From contig NZ_CP061725.1 in assembly GCF_014764405.1 (NCBI RefSeq), positions 4,092,001 to 4,156,000 on the forward strand: 64,000 bases of DNA, given 5' to 3'. The DNA is from Micromonospora craniellae (GTDB lineage: Bacteria > Actinomycetota > Actinomycetes > Mycobacteriales > Micromonosporaceae). Positions 8,249 to 17,543 of this stretch are shown here, piece by piece. Position 1 is the stretch's first letter; the number at the start of each line of letters is the position of its first letter. Both the position numbers and the translations under genes were made by a program. Under the pieces are notes generated by a model. The model was given only the letters and a program-made list of their open reading frames with translations, was not told where the DNA came from and ran no database searches.

Positions 8249-8324
8249 GCGAGCGCCGCGAGCGAATCATCGGGCTCGGTGCGAAGGTGCCTCATGGCGG
8301 CACGCAGCGGAGCGGAGGGCCGGC
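8165..8324 (+). repeat. two tandem 80-bp units inserted at the hemA/hemC start junction
   Basis: Units 8165-8244 and 8245-8324 are exactly 80 bp each. Their last 50 bases are identical and the first 11 too; bases 12-30 differ by compensating small indels. Each begins ATGAGCGAGCG and ends GCGGAGGGCCGGC directly before the next ATGAGC, so each unit ends in a Shine-Dalgarno-like GGAGGG five bases before the following ATG. The hemC start itself reads ATGAGC, so the block is bounded by 6-bp ATGAGC direct copies. The native hemC ribosome site GGAGG (8154-8158) now precedes unit 1. A hairpin GTGCC/GGCAC lies within each unit. Confidence 0.93.
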
Positions 8325-8328
8325 ATGA
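8245..8328 (+). CDS. 27-residue mini-ORF in repeat unit 2
   Basis: ATG at 8245 overlaps the stop of mini-ORF 1, with GGAGGG five bases upstream. It reads MSERRERIIGLGAK then VPHGGTQRSGGPA and stops at TGA 8326-8328 inside the hemC ATGA. The last 16 residues are the same as in unit 1 in the same frame, although the upstream halves differ by indels; frame has thus been kept. No function is known. Confidence 0.45.
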   Translation: MSERRERIIGLGAKVPHGGTQRSGGPA

Positions 8329-9296
8329 GCGTCGCTTCACTGCGTCTCGGTACCCGGGGCAGCAAGTTGGCGATGGCCCAGTCCGGGCAGGTCGCCGACG
8401 CCCTGACCGCCCGTACCGGGCGGCCGGTCGAACTGGTCGAGGTGGTCACCGCCGGCGACCGGTCCAGCGCGCCGGTGCACCGCCTCGGGGTGGGTGTCTT
8501 CGTCTCCGCGTTGCGTGACGCGCTGGTCGCCGGGACGATCGACTTCGCGGTCCACTCGTACAAGGACCTGCCCACCGCCACCGCGGCCGGGCTGCACATC
8601 GCCGCGGTGCCGCCGCGGCAGGACCCGCGTGACGCGCTCGTCGCCCGGGACGGGAAGACGTTGGCCGAACTCGCCCCCGGAGCGAACATCGGCACCGGCG
8701 CGCTGCGCCGGATCGCCCAGCTGCACGCGCTGGGCCTGCAACTGTCGGTCACTCCGATCCGGGGCAACATCGACACCCGGCTCACCCGGGTGCTCGGCCC
8801 GGAGGCCGACCTGGACGCCGTCGTCCTGGCCCGGGCGGGGTTGGCCCGCATCGGCCGGGCCGACGTCATCACCGAGACGCTCGACCCGATGCTGATGCTG
8901 CCCGCGCCCGCCCAGGGTGCGCTGGCGGTGGAGTGCCGGGCCGACGACCCGGACCTGGTCGAACTGCTCGCCACGCTCGACGACGCACCGTCGCGCGCTG
9001 CGGTCACCGCGGAGCGGGCGATGCTGGCCACCCTGGAGGCCGGATGCTCCGCTCCGGTCGCCGCCTACGCCGAACTCGCCGAAGGCGACGCCGGTGACGA
9101 GATTTACCTGCGCGGGGCGGTGATCAGCCCGGACGGCACCCGTGACATCCGGCTGTCCCGCACCGGAACGCCCGCCGACGCGGCGGAGATCGGCAAGGCA
9201 CTCGCCGCCGAACTCCTCGACCTCGGCGCCGACTCGATCCTCGGCCCGCAAGGACACGACGGCCTGGGGACCCAGCAATTTGGGAGCACAGAATGA
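8325..9296 (+). CDS. hemC: hydroxymethylbilane synthase (porphobilinogen deaminase)
   Basis: 323 residues; polymerises four porphobilinogens into hydroxymethylbilane. Seen are the N-terminal LRLGTRGSKLAMAQS, the HSYKDLP block with the catalytic region at 78-83, IRGNIDTRL near 145-153, PAPAQGALAVE near 193-203 and AGCSAP with the dipyrromethane-cofactor cysteine at 241. The ATG at 8325 follows a GGAGGG supplied by the repeat unit; an in-frame extension to 8199 exists but runs through the repeats and is not expected. The stop overlaps the next gene by four bases. It sits in rex-hemA-hemC-hemD-hemB, the standard actinobacterial order. Confidence 0.96.
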   Translation: MSVASLRLGTRGSKLAMAQSGQVADALTARTGRPVELVEVVTAGDRSSAPVHRLGVGVFVSALRDALVAGTIDFAVHSYKDLPTATAAGLHIAAVPPRQDPRDALVARDGKTLAELAPGANIGTGALRRIAQLHALGLQLSVTPIRGNIDTRLTRVLGPEADLDAVVLARAGLARIGRADVITETLDPMLMLPAPAQGALAVECRADDPDLVELLATLDDAPSRAAVTAERAMLATLEAGCSAPVAAYAELAEGDAGDEIYLRGAVISPDGTRDIRLSRTGTPADAAEIGKALAAELLDLGADSILGPQGHDGLGTQQFGSTE

Positions 9297-10873
9297 CCCG
9301 CACCCGTAAGCCCGTAGGCCGGATCGCGTTCGTCGGGGCAGGGCCCGGCGACCCGGGCCTGCTGACCCGCCGGGCGCACGACGCTCTGGTCGACGCCGAC
9401 CAGGTGGTGTACGACCGGGGAGTACCCGAGTCGCTGCTCGACGTCGTCCGGGCCGAGGCCAGGGAAGACGCCCAGTTCACCCCGGCCGAGGGCGCGCCGG
9501 GCGATGTCGCGAAGGTGCTGATCTCGGCCGCCCGCTCCGGGCAGAACGCGGTACACCTGGTCGCCGGCGACCCGTTCGGCCACGACTCGGTGGTCAAGGA
9601 GGTGCAGGCGGTGGCGCGTACCGCCGCGCACTTCGAGGTGGTGCCCGGAGTTGGTCAGGCCGAGGGCGTGGCCGCGTACGCGGGTGTGCCGCTGCCCGGC
9701 GTACGCACCGCAGCAGACGTCGAGGACGTCGGCGCGCTGGACTTCGAGGCGCTGGCCGGAGCGGTGCAGCGCGGCTCGCTGGCGCTCGCGGTGGACGCCG
9801 GTGACCTGGCCGCGATCCGTGACGGGCTGCTCGCCGCCGGGGTCGACGGCACCACCGACGTCGGGGTGACCGGCGACGGCACCGGGGAGACGCAGTACAC
9901 CACCACGTCGACGGTGGATTCCTTCGTCGCGGCGGCACTCGGCTTCACCGGCCGGGTCGTGCTGACCGTCGGCGAGGGCGTGGGCCAGCGCGACAAGCTG
10001 AGCTGGTGGGAGAACCGCCCGCTGTACGGCTGGAAGGTGCTGGTCCCCCGGACAAAGGAGCAGGCCGGCGCGATGAGTGCCCGGCTGCGCGCGTACGGGG
10101 CGATCCCGTGCGAGGTGCCGACGATCGCGGTGGAGCCGCCGCGTACCCCGGCGCAGATGGAGCGGGCGGTCAAGGGCCTGGTCGACGGCAGGTACGCCTG
10201 GGTGATCTTCACGTCGGTCAACGCGGTGCGCGCGGTCTGGGAGAAGTTCGCCGAGCACGGCCTGGACGCCCGGCACTTCGGCGGCGTCAAGATCGCGTGT
10301 ATCGGCGAGGCCACCGCCGACGCGGTCCGTGCCTTCGGCATCCAGCCGGAGCTGATTCCCTCCGGGGAGCAGTCGTCCGAAGGGTTGCTGGCCGAGTTCT
10401 CGCCGCACGACGAGGTGCTCGACCCGGTCGGCCGGGTGCTGCTGCCGCGCGCCGACATCGCCACCGAGACGCTCGCCGCCGGGCTCACCGAGCGTGGCTG
10501 GGAGGTCGACGACGTGACCGCGTACCGGACGGTCCGGGCGGCCCCGCCGCCCGCCGAGATCCGCGACGCGATCAAGTCGGGCGGGTTCGACGCGGTGCTG
10601 TTCACGTCGTCGTCCACGGTCCGGAACCTGGTCGGCATCGCCGGCAAGCCGCATGCGCGTACTGTGGTAGCCGTCATCGGGCCCAAGACTGCGGAGACCG
10701 CGACGGAGTTCGGCCTGCGGGTCGACGTCCAGCCGCCGCACGCCTCCGTGCCCGATCTGGTGGAGGCGCTCGCCGGCTACGCCGTCGAGCTGCGGGAGAA
10801 GCTCGCCGCGATGCCGGCGAAGCAGCGCCGTGGCTCGAAGGTGCAGGGGCCGACCGCGCTGAGGTTCCGGTAG
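9293..10873 (+). CDS. hemD: fused uroporphyrinogen-III methyltransferase-like / uroporphyrinogen-III synthase
   Basis: 526 residues in two parts. Residues about 8-245 resemble a tetrapyrrole methylase (SUMT/CobA): GAGPGDPGLLT near 17-27 and VVPGVGQAEGVAAYAG near 116-131. Residues about 255-510 are HemD, the cyclase that inverts ring D: KVLVPRTKEQAGAMSARL, IFTSVNAVRAVWEKF, CIGEATADAV, AVLFTSSSTVRNL. The methylase half lacks the normal GDPFVFGRGGEE loop (it reads AGDPFGHDSVVKE) and the VTSAxAVPA region is altered, so methylation may be weak or lost while HemD looks intact. ATGA overlap with hemC shows coupling. Confidence 0.92.
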   Translation: MTRTRKPVGRIAFVGAGPGDPGLLTRRAHDALVDADQVVYDRGVPESLLDVVRAEAREDAQFTPAEGAPGDVAKVLISAARSGQNAVHLVAGDPFGHDSVVKEVQAVARTAAHFEVVPGVGQAEGVAAYAGVPLPGVRTAADVEDVGALDFEALAGAVQRGSLALAVDAGDLAAIRDGLLAAGVDGTTDVGVTGDGTGETQYTTTSTVDSFVAAALGFTGRVVLTVGEGVGQRDKLSWWENRPLYGWKVLVPRTKEQAGAMSARLRAYGAIPCEVPTIAVEPPRTPAQMERAVKGLVDGRYAWVIFTSVNAVRAVWEKFAEHGLDARHFGGVKIACIGEATADAVRAFGIQPELIPSGEQSSEGLLAEFSPHDEVLDPVGRVLLPRADIATETLAAGLTERGWEVDDVTAYRTVRAAPPPAEIRDAIKSGGFDAVLFTSSSTVRNLVGIAGKPHARTVVAVIGPKTAETATEFGLRVDVQPPHASVPDLVEALAGYAVELREKLAAMPAKQRRGSKVQGPTALRFR

Positions 10874-10890
10874 TCGTCAGGGAGGGCACC

Positions 10891-11874
<984 letters not shown>

Positions 11875-11900
11875 CCGCGACCCGGCCGACCGGCGCGACC

Positions 11901-12920
11901 TCAGCGGGTGGCGTCGAGGCGGTGCACCAACTCCGCCACGTCCACGCTGTATTCGCACCACTCCCGGTCAGGCCGGTAGCCCAGCTCCGCGTTGACCTTG
12001 AGCATGGCCTCGTTGGCCTGGGCGTTCCACGTCTGGACCTCGGTCAGATGCGGTTCGGCCGACCGCAGTTCCAGCAGCATGCGGGCCTTGATCGCACGGT
12101 CGATCCCGTAGCCGCGATGATCCTGCACCACGATGGTGTCGTACTGGTCCGCGCGGGTCGGGTGCTGCGCCGGCACGACCACCTCGGTCAGGCCGGCCAC
12201 CTCGCCGCTCTTCTCGTGCAGGGCGAGCACGATGTACGGCTTCATACCCCGGCGATGCAGGCAGTCGAGGCTGTCCCGCAGCCGCTGCGGGTCGTACGAG
12301 CTGGGTCGTAGCTCGCCGTCCTCGACGTCTCGGATCTCGGCCTTGGCCCGGGCGTACGCCTCGATCAGCTCGTCCGGCGGCCCGCCGGGGTGGAACTGCA
12401 CGTGGTAGCCGGCGCCGACGCCGGTCGACATCTCCGCCAACTCGGTCCAGTCGACACCGGCGAGGTCGAGCACGCTACGGGTCTCGACGTACTCCCGGCT
12501 GAAGCCGAGCGACTCGTAGAAGCCGACGGCCGGGGTGTCGCCCACCACCTCGACGCCGATCGACTCGAAGCCCTCCTGGTAGACCCGGCGGGAGGCGCGT
12601 AGGACGAGATCGCGGCCGAGCCCCCTGCGCCGGTGGTCGGGGTGCACCAGCACCTCCAGCACGCCGATGCTGCCGAGCAGCAGCACGTGCACCTGTGCCA
12701 GGATCGGGCCGGGCGTCCCGTCGGCGGCCGACTCGGCCTGAGCCACCCAGGCGATCCGCCGTTCGCCGGGCATCACCTCGGTGAGGTACTCCCGCACGGA
12801 ACTCTCCCGCCACGGCGGATCCTGCGGAAGATCAACCGCCAGGACCGCGTTCAGCGTGTCCAACAGCGACGCGATCTCGGCGGACGACGCGGTCCTGGGG
12901 TCCCACTCGCGCACCATCAC
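11901..12920 (-). CDS. two-domain GNAT N-acetyltransferase
   Basis: 339 residues. The first GNAT fold (about 1-160) has the acetyl-CoA loop in EVLVHPDHRRRGLGRDLV and a typical ESLGFSREY end; the second (about 170-330) has IVVQDHRGYGIDRAIKARML and NAQANEAMLKVNAELGY. Tandem GNAT proteins of this length are common in actinomycetes and include mycothiol synthase, but the residues here do not let me assign MshD. It is convergent with hemB (26 bp between stops), so it is not part of the heme operon. A second ATG at 12917 is equally possible as start. The substrate is unknown. Confidence 0.82.
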   Translation of the reverse strand: MMVREWDPRTASSAEIASLLDTLNAVLAVDLPQDPPWRESSVREYLTEVMPGERRIAWVAQAESAADGTPGPILAQVHVLLLGSIGVLEVLVHPDHRRRGLGRDLVLRASRRVYQEGFESIGVEVVGDTPAVGFYESLGFSREYVETRSVLDLAGVDWTELAEMSTGVGAGYHVQFHPGGPPDELIEAYARAKAEIRDVEDGELRPSSYDPQRLRDSLDCLHRRGMKPYIVLALHEKSGEVAGLTEVVVPAQHPTRADQYDTIVVQDHRGYGIDRAIKARMLLELRSAEPHLTEVQTWNAQANEAMLKVNAELGYRPDREWCEYSVDVAELVHRLDATR

Positions 12921-12989
12921 GCGTCTAGCTTGCCGTTAACCGCTGCCCGGGGGAAGTGTCCAGTCCTCCAATGTGCGCAGACGATCACT

Positions 12990-14195
12990 TCACGTGCGAC
13001 TGGCCTGTCCGTACCGGTTGGCCGTTTCGAAGACGGCCTGGGCGTACCGACCGACGTTGTTGTACGACAGAATGGCGTTCCACCAGTCACCCGGAACGGT
13101 GAGGTTGCGACCGCCCTTGCACAGGTACATTCCGGCGGCCAGTGCGGCGTCGTGGATGTTGTGCGGGTCCTTGACCCCGTCGCCGTCGGCGTCGGCGCCG
13201 TTCTCCTGCCAGGTGGTCGGGATGAACTGCATCGGCCCGACCGCCCGGTCGTAGGTGGTGTCCCTGTCCAGCTCACCCCGGTCGGTGTCGGCGATCCGCA
13301 TCCGGCCGCCCTGCCCGTCCAGCGGCAGTCCGATGATCTCCGGAGTGGCCCGGCCGTCCGGGCCGAGCCGCGCGTTGTTGGCCTGTCCGTGCCGGGATTC
13401 GACGAAGCCGATCGCGGCCAGCGTCGTCCAGCTCAGGCCGCAGGCCCGGTTGGTCTCGGCGAGCACCAGCTCGGCGTAGCCGTACGCCTGCACCGCGATC
13501 GGGTCGATGCCGGTCTTGGCGCCGACCTCGCGGGCCCAGCCGGCGAGGGCGTCGGAGGGGCGTCCGGCCCCCGGAGCGGCGCCACCGGTCGTACCCGGGA
13601 GCGGCGTGGCGCCCGGCGGCAGCGTCACGCTGGTCGGCGGGACGGCACCGACCGGCGGGGCCTCGGTCAACGGCGTCGTGCCGTCGGTGGCCTCCGGCCC
13701 GGCGGTCAGGTCGGCCGCCACCGGACGTGGCGCGCCGACTGTCGCCGGCACCAGCAGCGCCCCGGCCGTGGCGGTGGTGATGACCAACGCGAGCAGGAAC
13801 ACCCCGGGCAGGGTCAGTCGCCCGCTCGGCCGCCGCGACCAGTTCCGGGTCGCGAGGGCGGCGGCCCGTGGACCCGGCATGCGTACGGCATGCGCGAAGC
13901 GCACCCGGCGTCGCCGGGCTCGCGGCGGACTGGTACCCGTCCCGTCCACCGCCTCCCCGTCGGTCTTCGTGGGTGTGGCGGCCCTGATCGTCGGCGTGCT
14001 GGCGGTCTCGTCGGTCTCGGTGGTGGGCGACCCGCCGGCCGGCTCGCCGGATCTCAGCCAGGGCCGGCGCGGTCGAGGTACCGCGTTGGCCGGTCTGTCC
14101 GTAGTGGTGCCGGTTTGGGCTCCCGGCGCGGCCGGTCGCAGGGGTCGAAGGGTTGTGTGCTCCTCGCCGTCTGCCACCCGTCGAGTATTACCCAT
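12990..14195 (-). CDS. membrane-anchored lytic murein transglycosylase (MltB/SLT-2 type)
   Basis: 401 residues. A basic cytoplasmic tail of about 125 residues precedes one membrane helix at 129-149, then a Pro/Thr-rich linker and a transglycosylase domain from about 215. The domain shows GLSWTTLAAIGFVESRHG with the catalytic glutamate at 266, YDRAVGPMQFIPTTW and DPHNIHDAALAAGMYLC. It should cleave the glycan strands of peptidoglycan at the outer membrane face. The unusually long charged N-terminal tail before the anchor is typical of actinobacterial versions. It is a single gene diverging from the FmdB-like gene. Confidence 0.88.
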   Translation of the reverse strand: MGNTRRVADGEEHTTLRPLRPAAPGAQTGTTTDRPANAVPRPRRPWLRSGEPAGGSPTTETDETASTPTIRAATPTKTDGEAVDGTGTSPPRARRRRVRFAHAVRMPGPRAAALATRNWSRRPSGRLTLPGVFLLALVITTATAGALLVPATVGAPRPVAADLTAGPEATDGTTPLTEAPPVGAVPPTSVTLPPGATPLPGTTGGAAPGAGRPSDALAGWAREVGAKTGIDPIAVQAYGYAELVLAETNRACGLSWTTLAAIGFVESRHGQANNARLGPDGRATPEIIGLPLDGQGGRMRIADTDRGELDRDTTYDRAVGPMQFIPTTWQENGADADGDGVKDPHNIHDAALAAGMYLCKGGRNLTVPGDWWNAILSYNNVGRYAQAVFETANRYGQASRT

Positions 14196-14233
14196 GTCGC
14201 CGCGAGCGTCAGGTCCGGTCGTACCCTGATGCC

Positions 14234-14452
14234 ATGCCCCGGTACGAGTTCCGCTGCCGCGCCTGTGGTGACACCTTCGAGGTCAACCGGCCGATGGCCC
14301 AGGCGGGCGAGCCCGCGTCCTGCCCGAAGGGGCACTCCGACACGGTGAAGTTGCTGTCGACGGTCGCGGTGACGGGACGGGGCGCCGGTGCCTCCGGTGG
14401 CCCGCCCGTGCCCTCCCGCGGCGGCTGTTGCGGTGGCGGTTGCGGCTGTTGA
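14234..14452 (+). CDS. FmdB-family zinc ribbon protein
   Basis: 72 residues starting with MPRYEFRCRACGDTFEVNRP, then CPKGHSDTVKLLS and a Gly/Cys-rich end CCGGGCGC. The CxxC plus C-x-x-G-H pattern is the putative regulatory protein FmdB zinc ribbon. Function is not established for actinobacterial members. The start ATG at 14234 is the only one fitting the conserved beginning; the ribosome site is weak. It faces away from the transglycosylase gene across 38 bp, so the promoters must overlap. Confidence 0.88.
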   Translation: MPRYEFRCRACGDTFEVNRPMAQAGEPASCPKGHSDTVKLLSTVAVTGRGAGASGGPPVPSRGGCCGGGCGC

Positions 14453-14655
14453 ACGCCGTCGGCGACGGTGGCCGGTCGGACGTGTCCGGACCGACCGGAG
14501 GACCGTCGTGCGTGGTGGGCCGGTTGATGTCGGTCTTGCCCGGACGCCGGGTGCGATGGCACCTTTGGGGCGGAGTCTCGGCCGACCGTTCTCACGATGC
14601 GTGATGATCTGGTTTCGGGAAGTATGAAGCCGAGGCCAGGGGGGAGGTTCCACGC

Positions 14656-17487
14656 ATGCCGCCACGGATCCACCTCCCTAGTGGCTGGGTGACGTTCGTC
14701 TTCACCGACATCGAGGGCTCCACGCGGCTGGCGCAGCTGCTCGGCGCCGGGTACCGCCCGGTGCTGCGCGAACACCGCCGCCTGCTGCGCCGGACGATCG
14801 CGGCGACCGAGGGCGCCGAGCTGTTGACCGAGGGGGACTCGTTCTTCCTGGCCTTCGGGGACGCCGGTGCCGCGCTCACGGCCTGCCTGACCGCGCAGCG
14901 CGCGCTCGGCGAGCACGAGTGGCCGACTCCGGAGGCGGCACCCCGGGTACGGATGGGTCTGCACACCGGCTGGGCGGAGCCGCGGGACGGCGAGTACGCC
15001 AGCCCGGAGGTGCACCGGGCCGCCCGGGTGGCTGCCGCCGCGCACGGCGGGCAGGTGCTCTGCTCCGCCGCGACCGCGCGGCACGCCGATCCGCTGCCGT
15101 TCGGCGCGTCCCTGCTCGACCTCGGGCTGCACCGGTTGCGCGGTTTCGACGACCGGGAACGACTCTTCCAACTCGTCGCACCGGGGCTGGAGCGCCAGTT
15201 CCCGCGTCCGCGTACGGCCGACGCGGTGGCGCACAACCTGCCGATCCAGGTCACCTCGTTCGTCGGCCGGGAGGCCGAGCGGGCCGAGTTGCGCGAGCTG
15301 GTGGCCGGGCACCGACTGGTCACCGTGCTCGGTGCCGGTGGGGGCGGCAAGACCCGGTTGGCGGTGGAACTCTCCATCGACCTGGTGGACGGGTACCCCG
15401 ACGGGGTCTGGTTCGTCGACATCGCCTCGGCCACCGACCCGGGGCTGGTGGCGTTCGCGATCGCCGCCGTGCTCGGGCTGCGTCCCGAGCCGGGCCGCCC
15501 CATGGTGGACACCCTGGTCGAGTACGCGGCCGGCCGCCGGATGCTGATCGTCCTGGACACCTGCGACGCCCAGCCGACGGCCTGCGCCGAGGCGGTGTCC
15601 CGGCTGCTCTCCGGCGGCAGCGGGGTGAAGGTGCTGGCGACCACCCGGGAACCTCTGGCGTTGCCGGGCGAAGTGGTGTGGCGCATCCCGCCGCTCTCGG
15701 TCGACCCGTCACCGGACGGCACCGAGAGCGACGCGGTCGCGTTGTTGCTGGACCGGACCGCCGCTGCCCGGGGCGGGCGGCATCCGGACCCGGCCGAGTC
15801 GGCGGACCTGCGTCGGGTGGTACGCCGGCTGGACGGGCTGCCGCTCGCCATCGAACTGGCCGCGGCCCGACTGCGGGTGCTCTCCGTCGGGCAGCTCGCC
15901 GAACGCCTGGACGACGTGCTGGGCACTCTCGACGCGGGTCGGGAGGACCCGGAGCCGCCGCCGGCCGACCGTGGCAACACCGGTAACCAGCGGGACACCG
16001 TCGACCTGGTGGCGGCGGCTACCGGGGCGAATCCGCAGGCCCCGGCGACGCGGGCGGCGGCGCGTTCGGCGATCGAACGGCACCTGACCATGCAGGCGAC
16101 GGTCACCTGGTCGTACCGGACTCTCGGGCCTCGGGCCGCGCGACTGCTGCGCTGGCTGGCCGTGTTCGCCGGCCCGGTCGACCTGCCGACCGTGGAGTGG
16201 CTGCTCGACGACGACCCGCTCGACCCGCTCTCGGTGCTGGTGGACAAGTCCATGGTGCTGGCCGAGCCACAGGCCGGCGGCTGCACGTACCGGATGCTCG
16301 ACCCGATAAGGGCGTACGCGGCCCGTCGGCTCGCCGAGGCCGGCGAGGAGCAGGCCGCGCGGAACCGGCACGTGGGCTGGTCCGCGCACGCTCTGGAACG
16401 GGCACACCTCGGGCCGGACGGGCAACCGGTGACCCTGTCGCTGTACGCGCTCGATCCGCTCGCCGGTGAGCTACGCGCCGCCCTGCGCTGGTGCGCCACC
16501 GGCGGCAGCGCCCGGGTGGGCCTGCGGCTGGCCGGTGGCCTCGACCAGTGGTGGCGTGAGCGCGGGCTGGCCCGGGAGGGGCGGCTGTGGCTGTTCCGGC
16601 TCTACGGCCGGATCGCCGAGACCGGGGAGGCGATCCCCGAGGCGGAACTGGCGGCGGCGTACCACATGCATTCGCTGCACGCCGGTGGCGACGGCGAGTA
16701 TGCCGAGGAACTGCGCTACTCGCAGCGGGCCGAAGCGGCGGCCAGGCAGGCCGGTGACGCCGGACTGCTGGCCCGGGTGCTCGCCGGCCGGGCGGCGCCC
16801 CTGGTGGACATGGGGCAGTTCGCCGAGGCCGAACGGGTCTGCCGGGAGGTCATCGACTGGGCGCGTGGGCAGGGGGTGGAGCCCGAGGCGCTGTTCGCGG
16901 TGTTCCGGCTGGCCGAGCTGCTGTGGCGGCGGGGCGCTCTGGACGAGGCGGCCGACCTGCTCGGCGCCGCGCGACCGGTGGAGGCGGCCCGCCCGGTCGA
17001 CCGGGGCCGGCGTTCGGTGGACATGCTGCTCGGCATGGTGGCGTTGGCCCGGGGTGACCTGGTGGCCGCGCACGAGCACCTGCTGGCGGCGTTGCGGTCC
17101 CGGATGAACCACGGTTTCCACAGCCGGGCCTGCGACACGCTGAACGCGATCGCGGTGCGCTGCCTCGCCGGTGACGAGCCGCTGACCGCGGCCCGGTTGT
17201 TCGGCGCGGCGCAGGCGACCCGGGCGGGGCTTCGGTCGACCACCGGCATCTTCGACGGCTACTGGAACGAGCGGCAGGTGGCGCTGCGCCGGACGTTGGG
17301 CGACGCCGCCTTCGACGAGGCGTACGGGGAAGGCGCTGAGCTGGGCCTGGACGAGGCCGTGGCGTTGGCGCTCGGCGTGCAGCATCCCGACCTGGCCGCC
17401 GACTCCGCCCGGTTCGCGGCGCGGGCTGGCCCGACGACGCCCCGTCAGTCGGCTGCCGCCGCCGACCGGCACACCGAGCACGCCTGA
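14656..17487 (+). CDS. class III adenylate/guanylate cyclase domain fused to an NB-ARC-like ATPase and TPR-type repeats
   Basis: 943 residues. Cyclase domain at 10-175 with the metal aspartates D18 (FTDIEGST) and D61 (TEGDSFFLAF) and VHRAARVAAAAHGGQVL at 119-135. The usual transition-state Asn is His120 while the Arg is kept, as in the ATPase-fused mycobacterial relatives. After a NLPIQVTSFVGRE linker comes a P-loop GAGGGGKT at 226-233, a Walker B MLIVLDTCD and sensor ATTREPLAL, then helical repeats to the end. There is no C-terminal LuxR helix-turn-helix. ATG 14656 has GGGGGAGG eight bases upstream. It could sense a ligand through the repeats and make cAMP, but activity is not assured. A bidirectional hairpin follows. 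Confidence 0.88.
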   Translation: MPPRIHLPSGWVTFVFTDIEGSTRLAQLLGAGYRPVLREHRRLLRRTIAATEGAELLTEGDSFFLAFGDAGAALTACLTAQRALGEHEWPTPEAAPRVRMGLHTGWAEPRDGEYASPEVHRAARVAAAAHGGQVLCSAATARHADPLPFGASLLDLGLHRLRGFDDRERLFQLVAPGLERQFPRPRTADAVAHNLPIQVTSFVGREAERAELRELVAGHRLVTVLGAGGGGKTRLAVELSIDLVDGYPDGVWFVDIASATDPGLVAFAIAAVLGLRPEPGRPMVDTLVEYAAGRRMLIVLDTCDAQPTACAEAVSRLLSGGSGVKVLATTREPLALPGEVVWRIPPLSVDPSPDGTESDAVALLLDRTAAARGGRHPDPAESADLRRVVRRLDGLPLAIELAAARLRVLSVGQLAERLDDVLGTLDAGREDPEPPPADRGNTGNQRDTVDLVAAATGANPQAPATRAAARSAIERHLTMQATVTWSYRTLGPRAARLLRWLAVFAGPVDLPTVEWLLDDDPLDPLSVLVDKSMVLAEPQAGGCTYRMLDPIRAYAARRLAEAGEEQAARNRHVGWSAHALERAHLGPDGQPVTLSLYALDPLAGELRAALRWCATGGSARVGLRLAGGLDQWWRERGLAREGRLWLFRLYGRIAETGEAIPEAELAAAYHMHSLHAGGDGEYAEELRYSQRAEAAARQAGDAGLLARVLAGRAAPLVDMGQFAEAERVCREVIDWARGQGVEPEALFAVFRLAELLWRRGALDEAADLLGAARPVEAARPVDRGRRSVDMLLGMVALARGDLVAAHEHLLAALRSRMNHGFHSRACDTLNAIAVRCLAGDEPLTAARLFGAAQATRAGLRSTTGIFDGYWNERQVALRRTLGDAAFDEAYGEGAELGLDEAVALALGVQHPDLAADSARFAARAGPTTPRQSAAAADRHTEHA

Positions 17488-17535
17488 CCGAGGGGTCCGC
17501 GTCGGGCATGGTCGCCCCGGACGTGGACCCCTCGG
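17488..17535. terminator. bidirectional hairpin terminator
   Basis: CCGAGGGGTCCGCGTC (17488-17503) pairs with GACGTGGACCCCTCGG (17520-17535) with one mismatch, giving a 16-bp stem and a 16-nt loop. It lies exactly between the convergent stops of the cyclase gene (17487) and the phospholipase gene (17544). There is no U-tract, as is usual in high-GC actinomycetes. Confidence 0.8.
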
Positions 17536-17543
17536 CCGGCGGA

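Noticed and set aside
8199..8324. Upstream start for hemC giving a 42-residue N-terminal extension
   Set aside because: It would begin inside repeat unit 1 without a ribosome site, while ATG 8325 has one and gives the family length.
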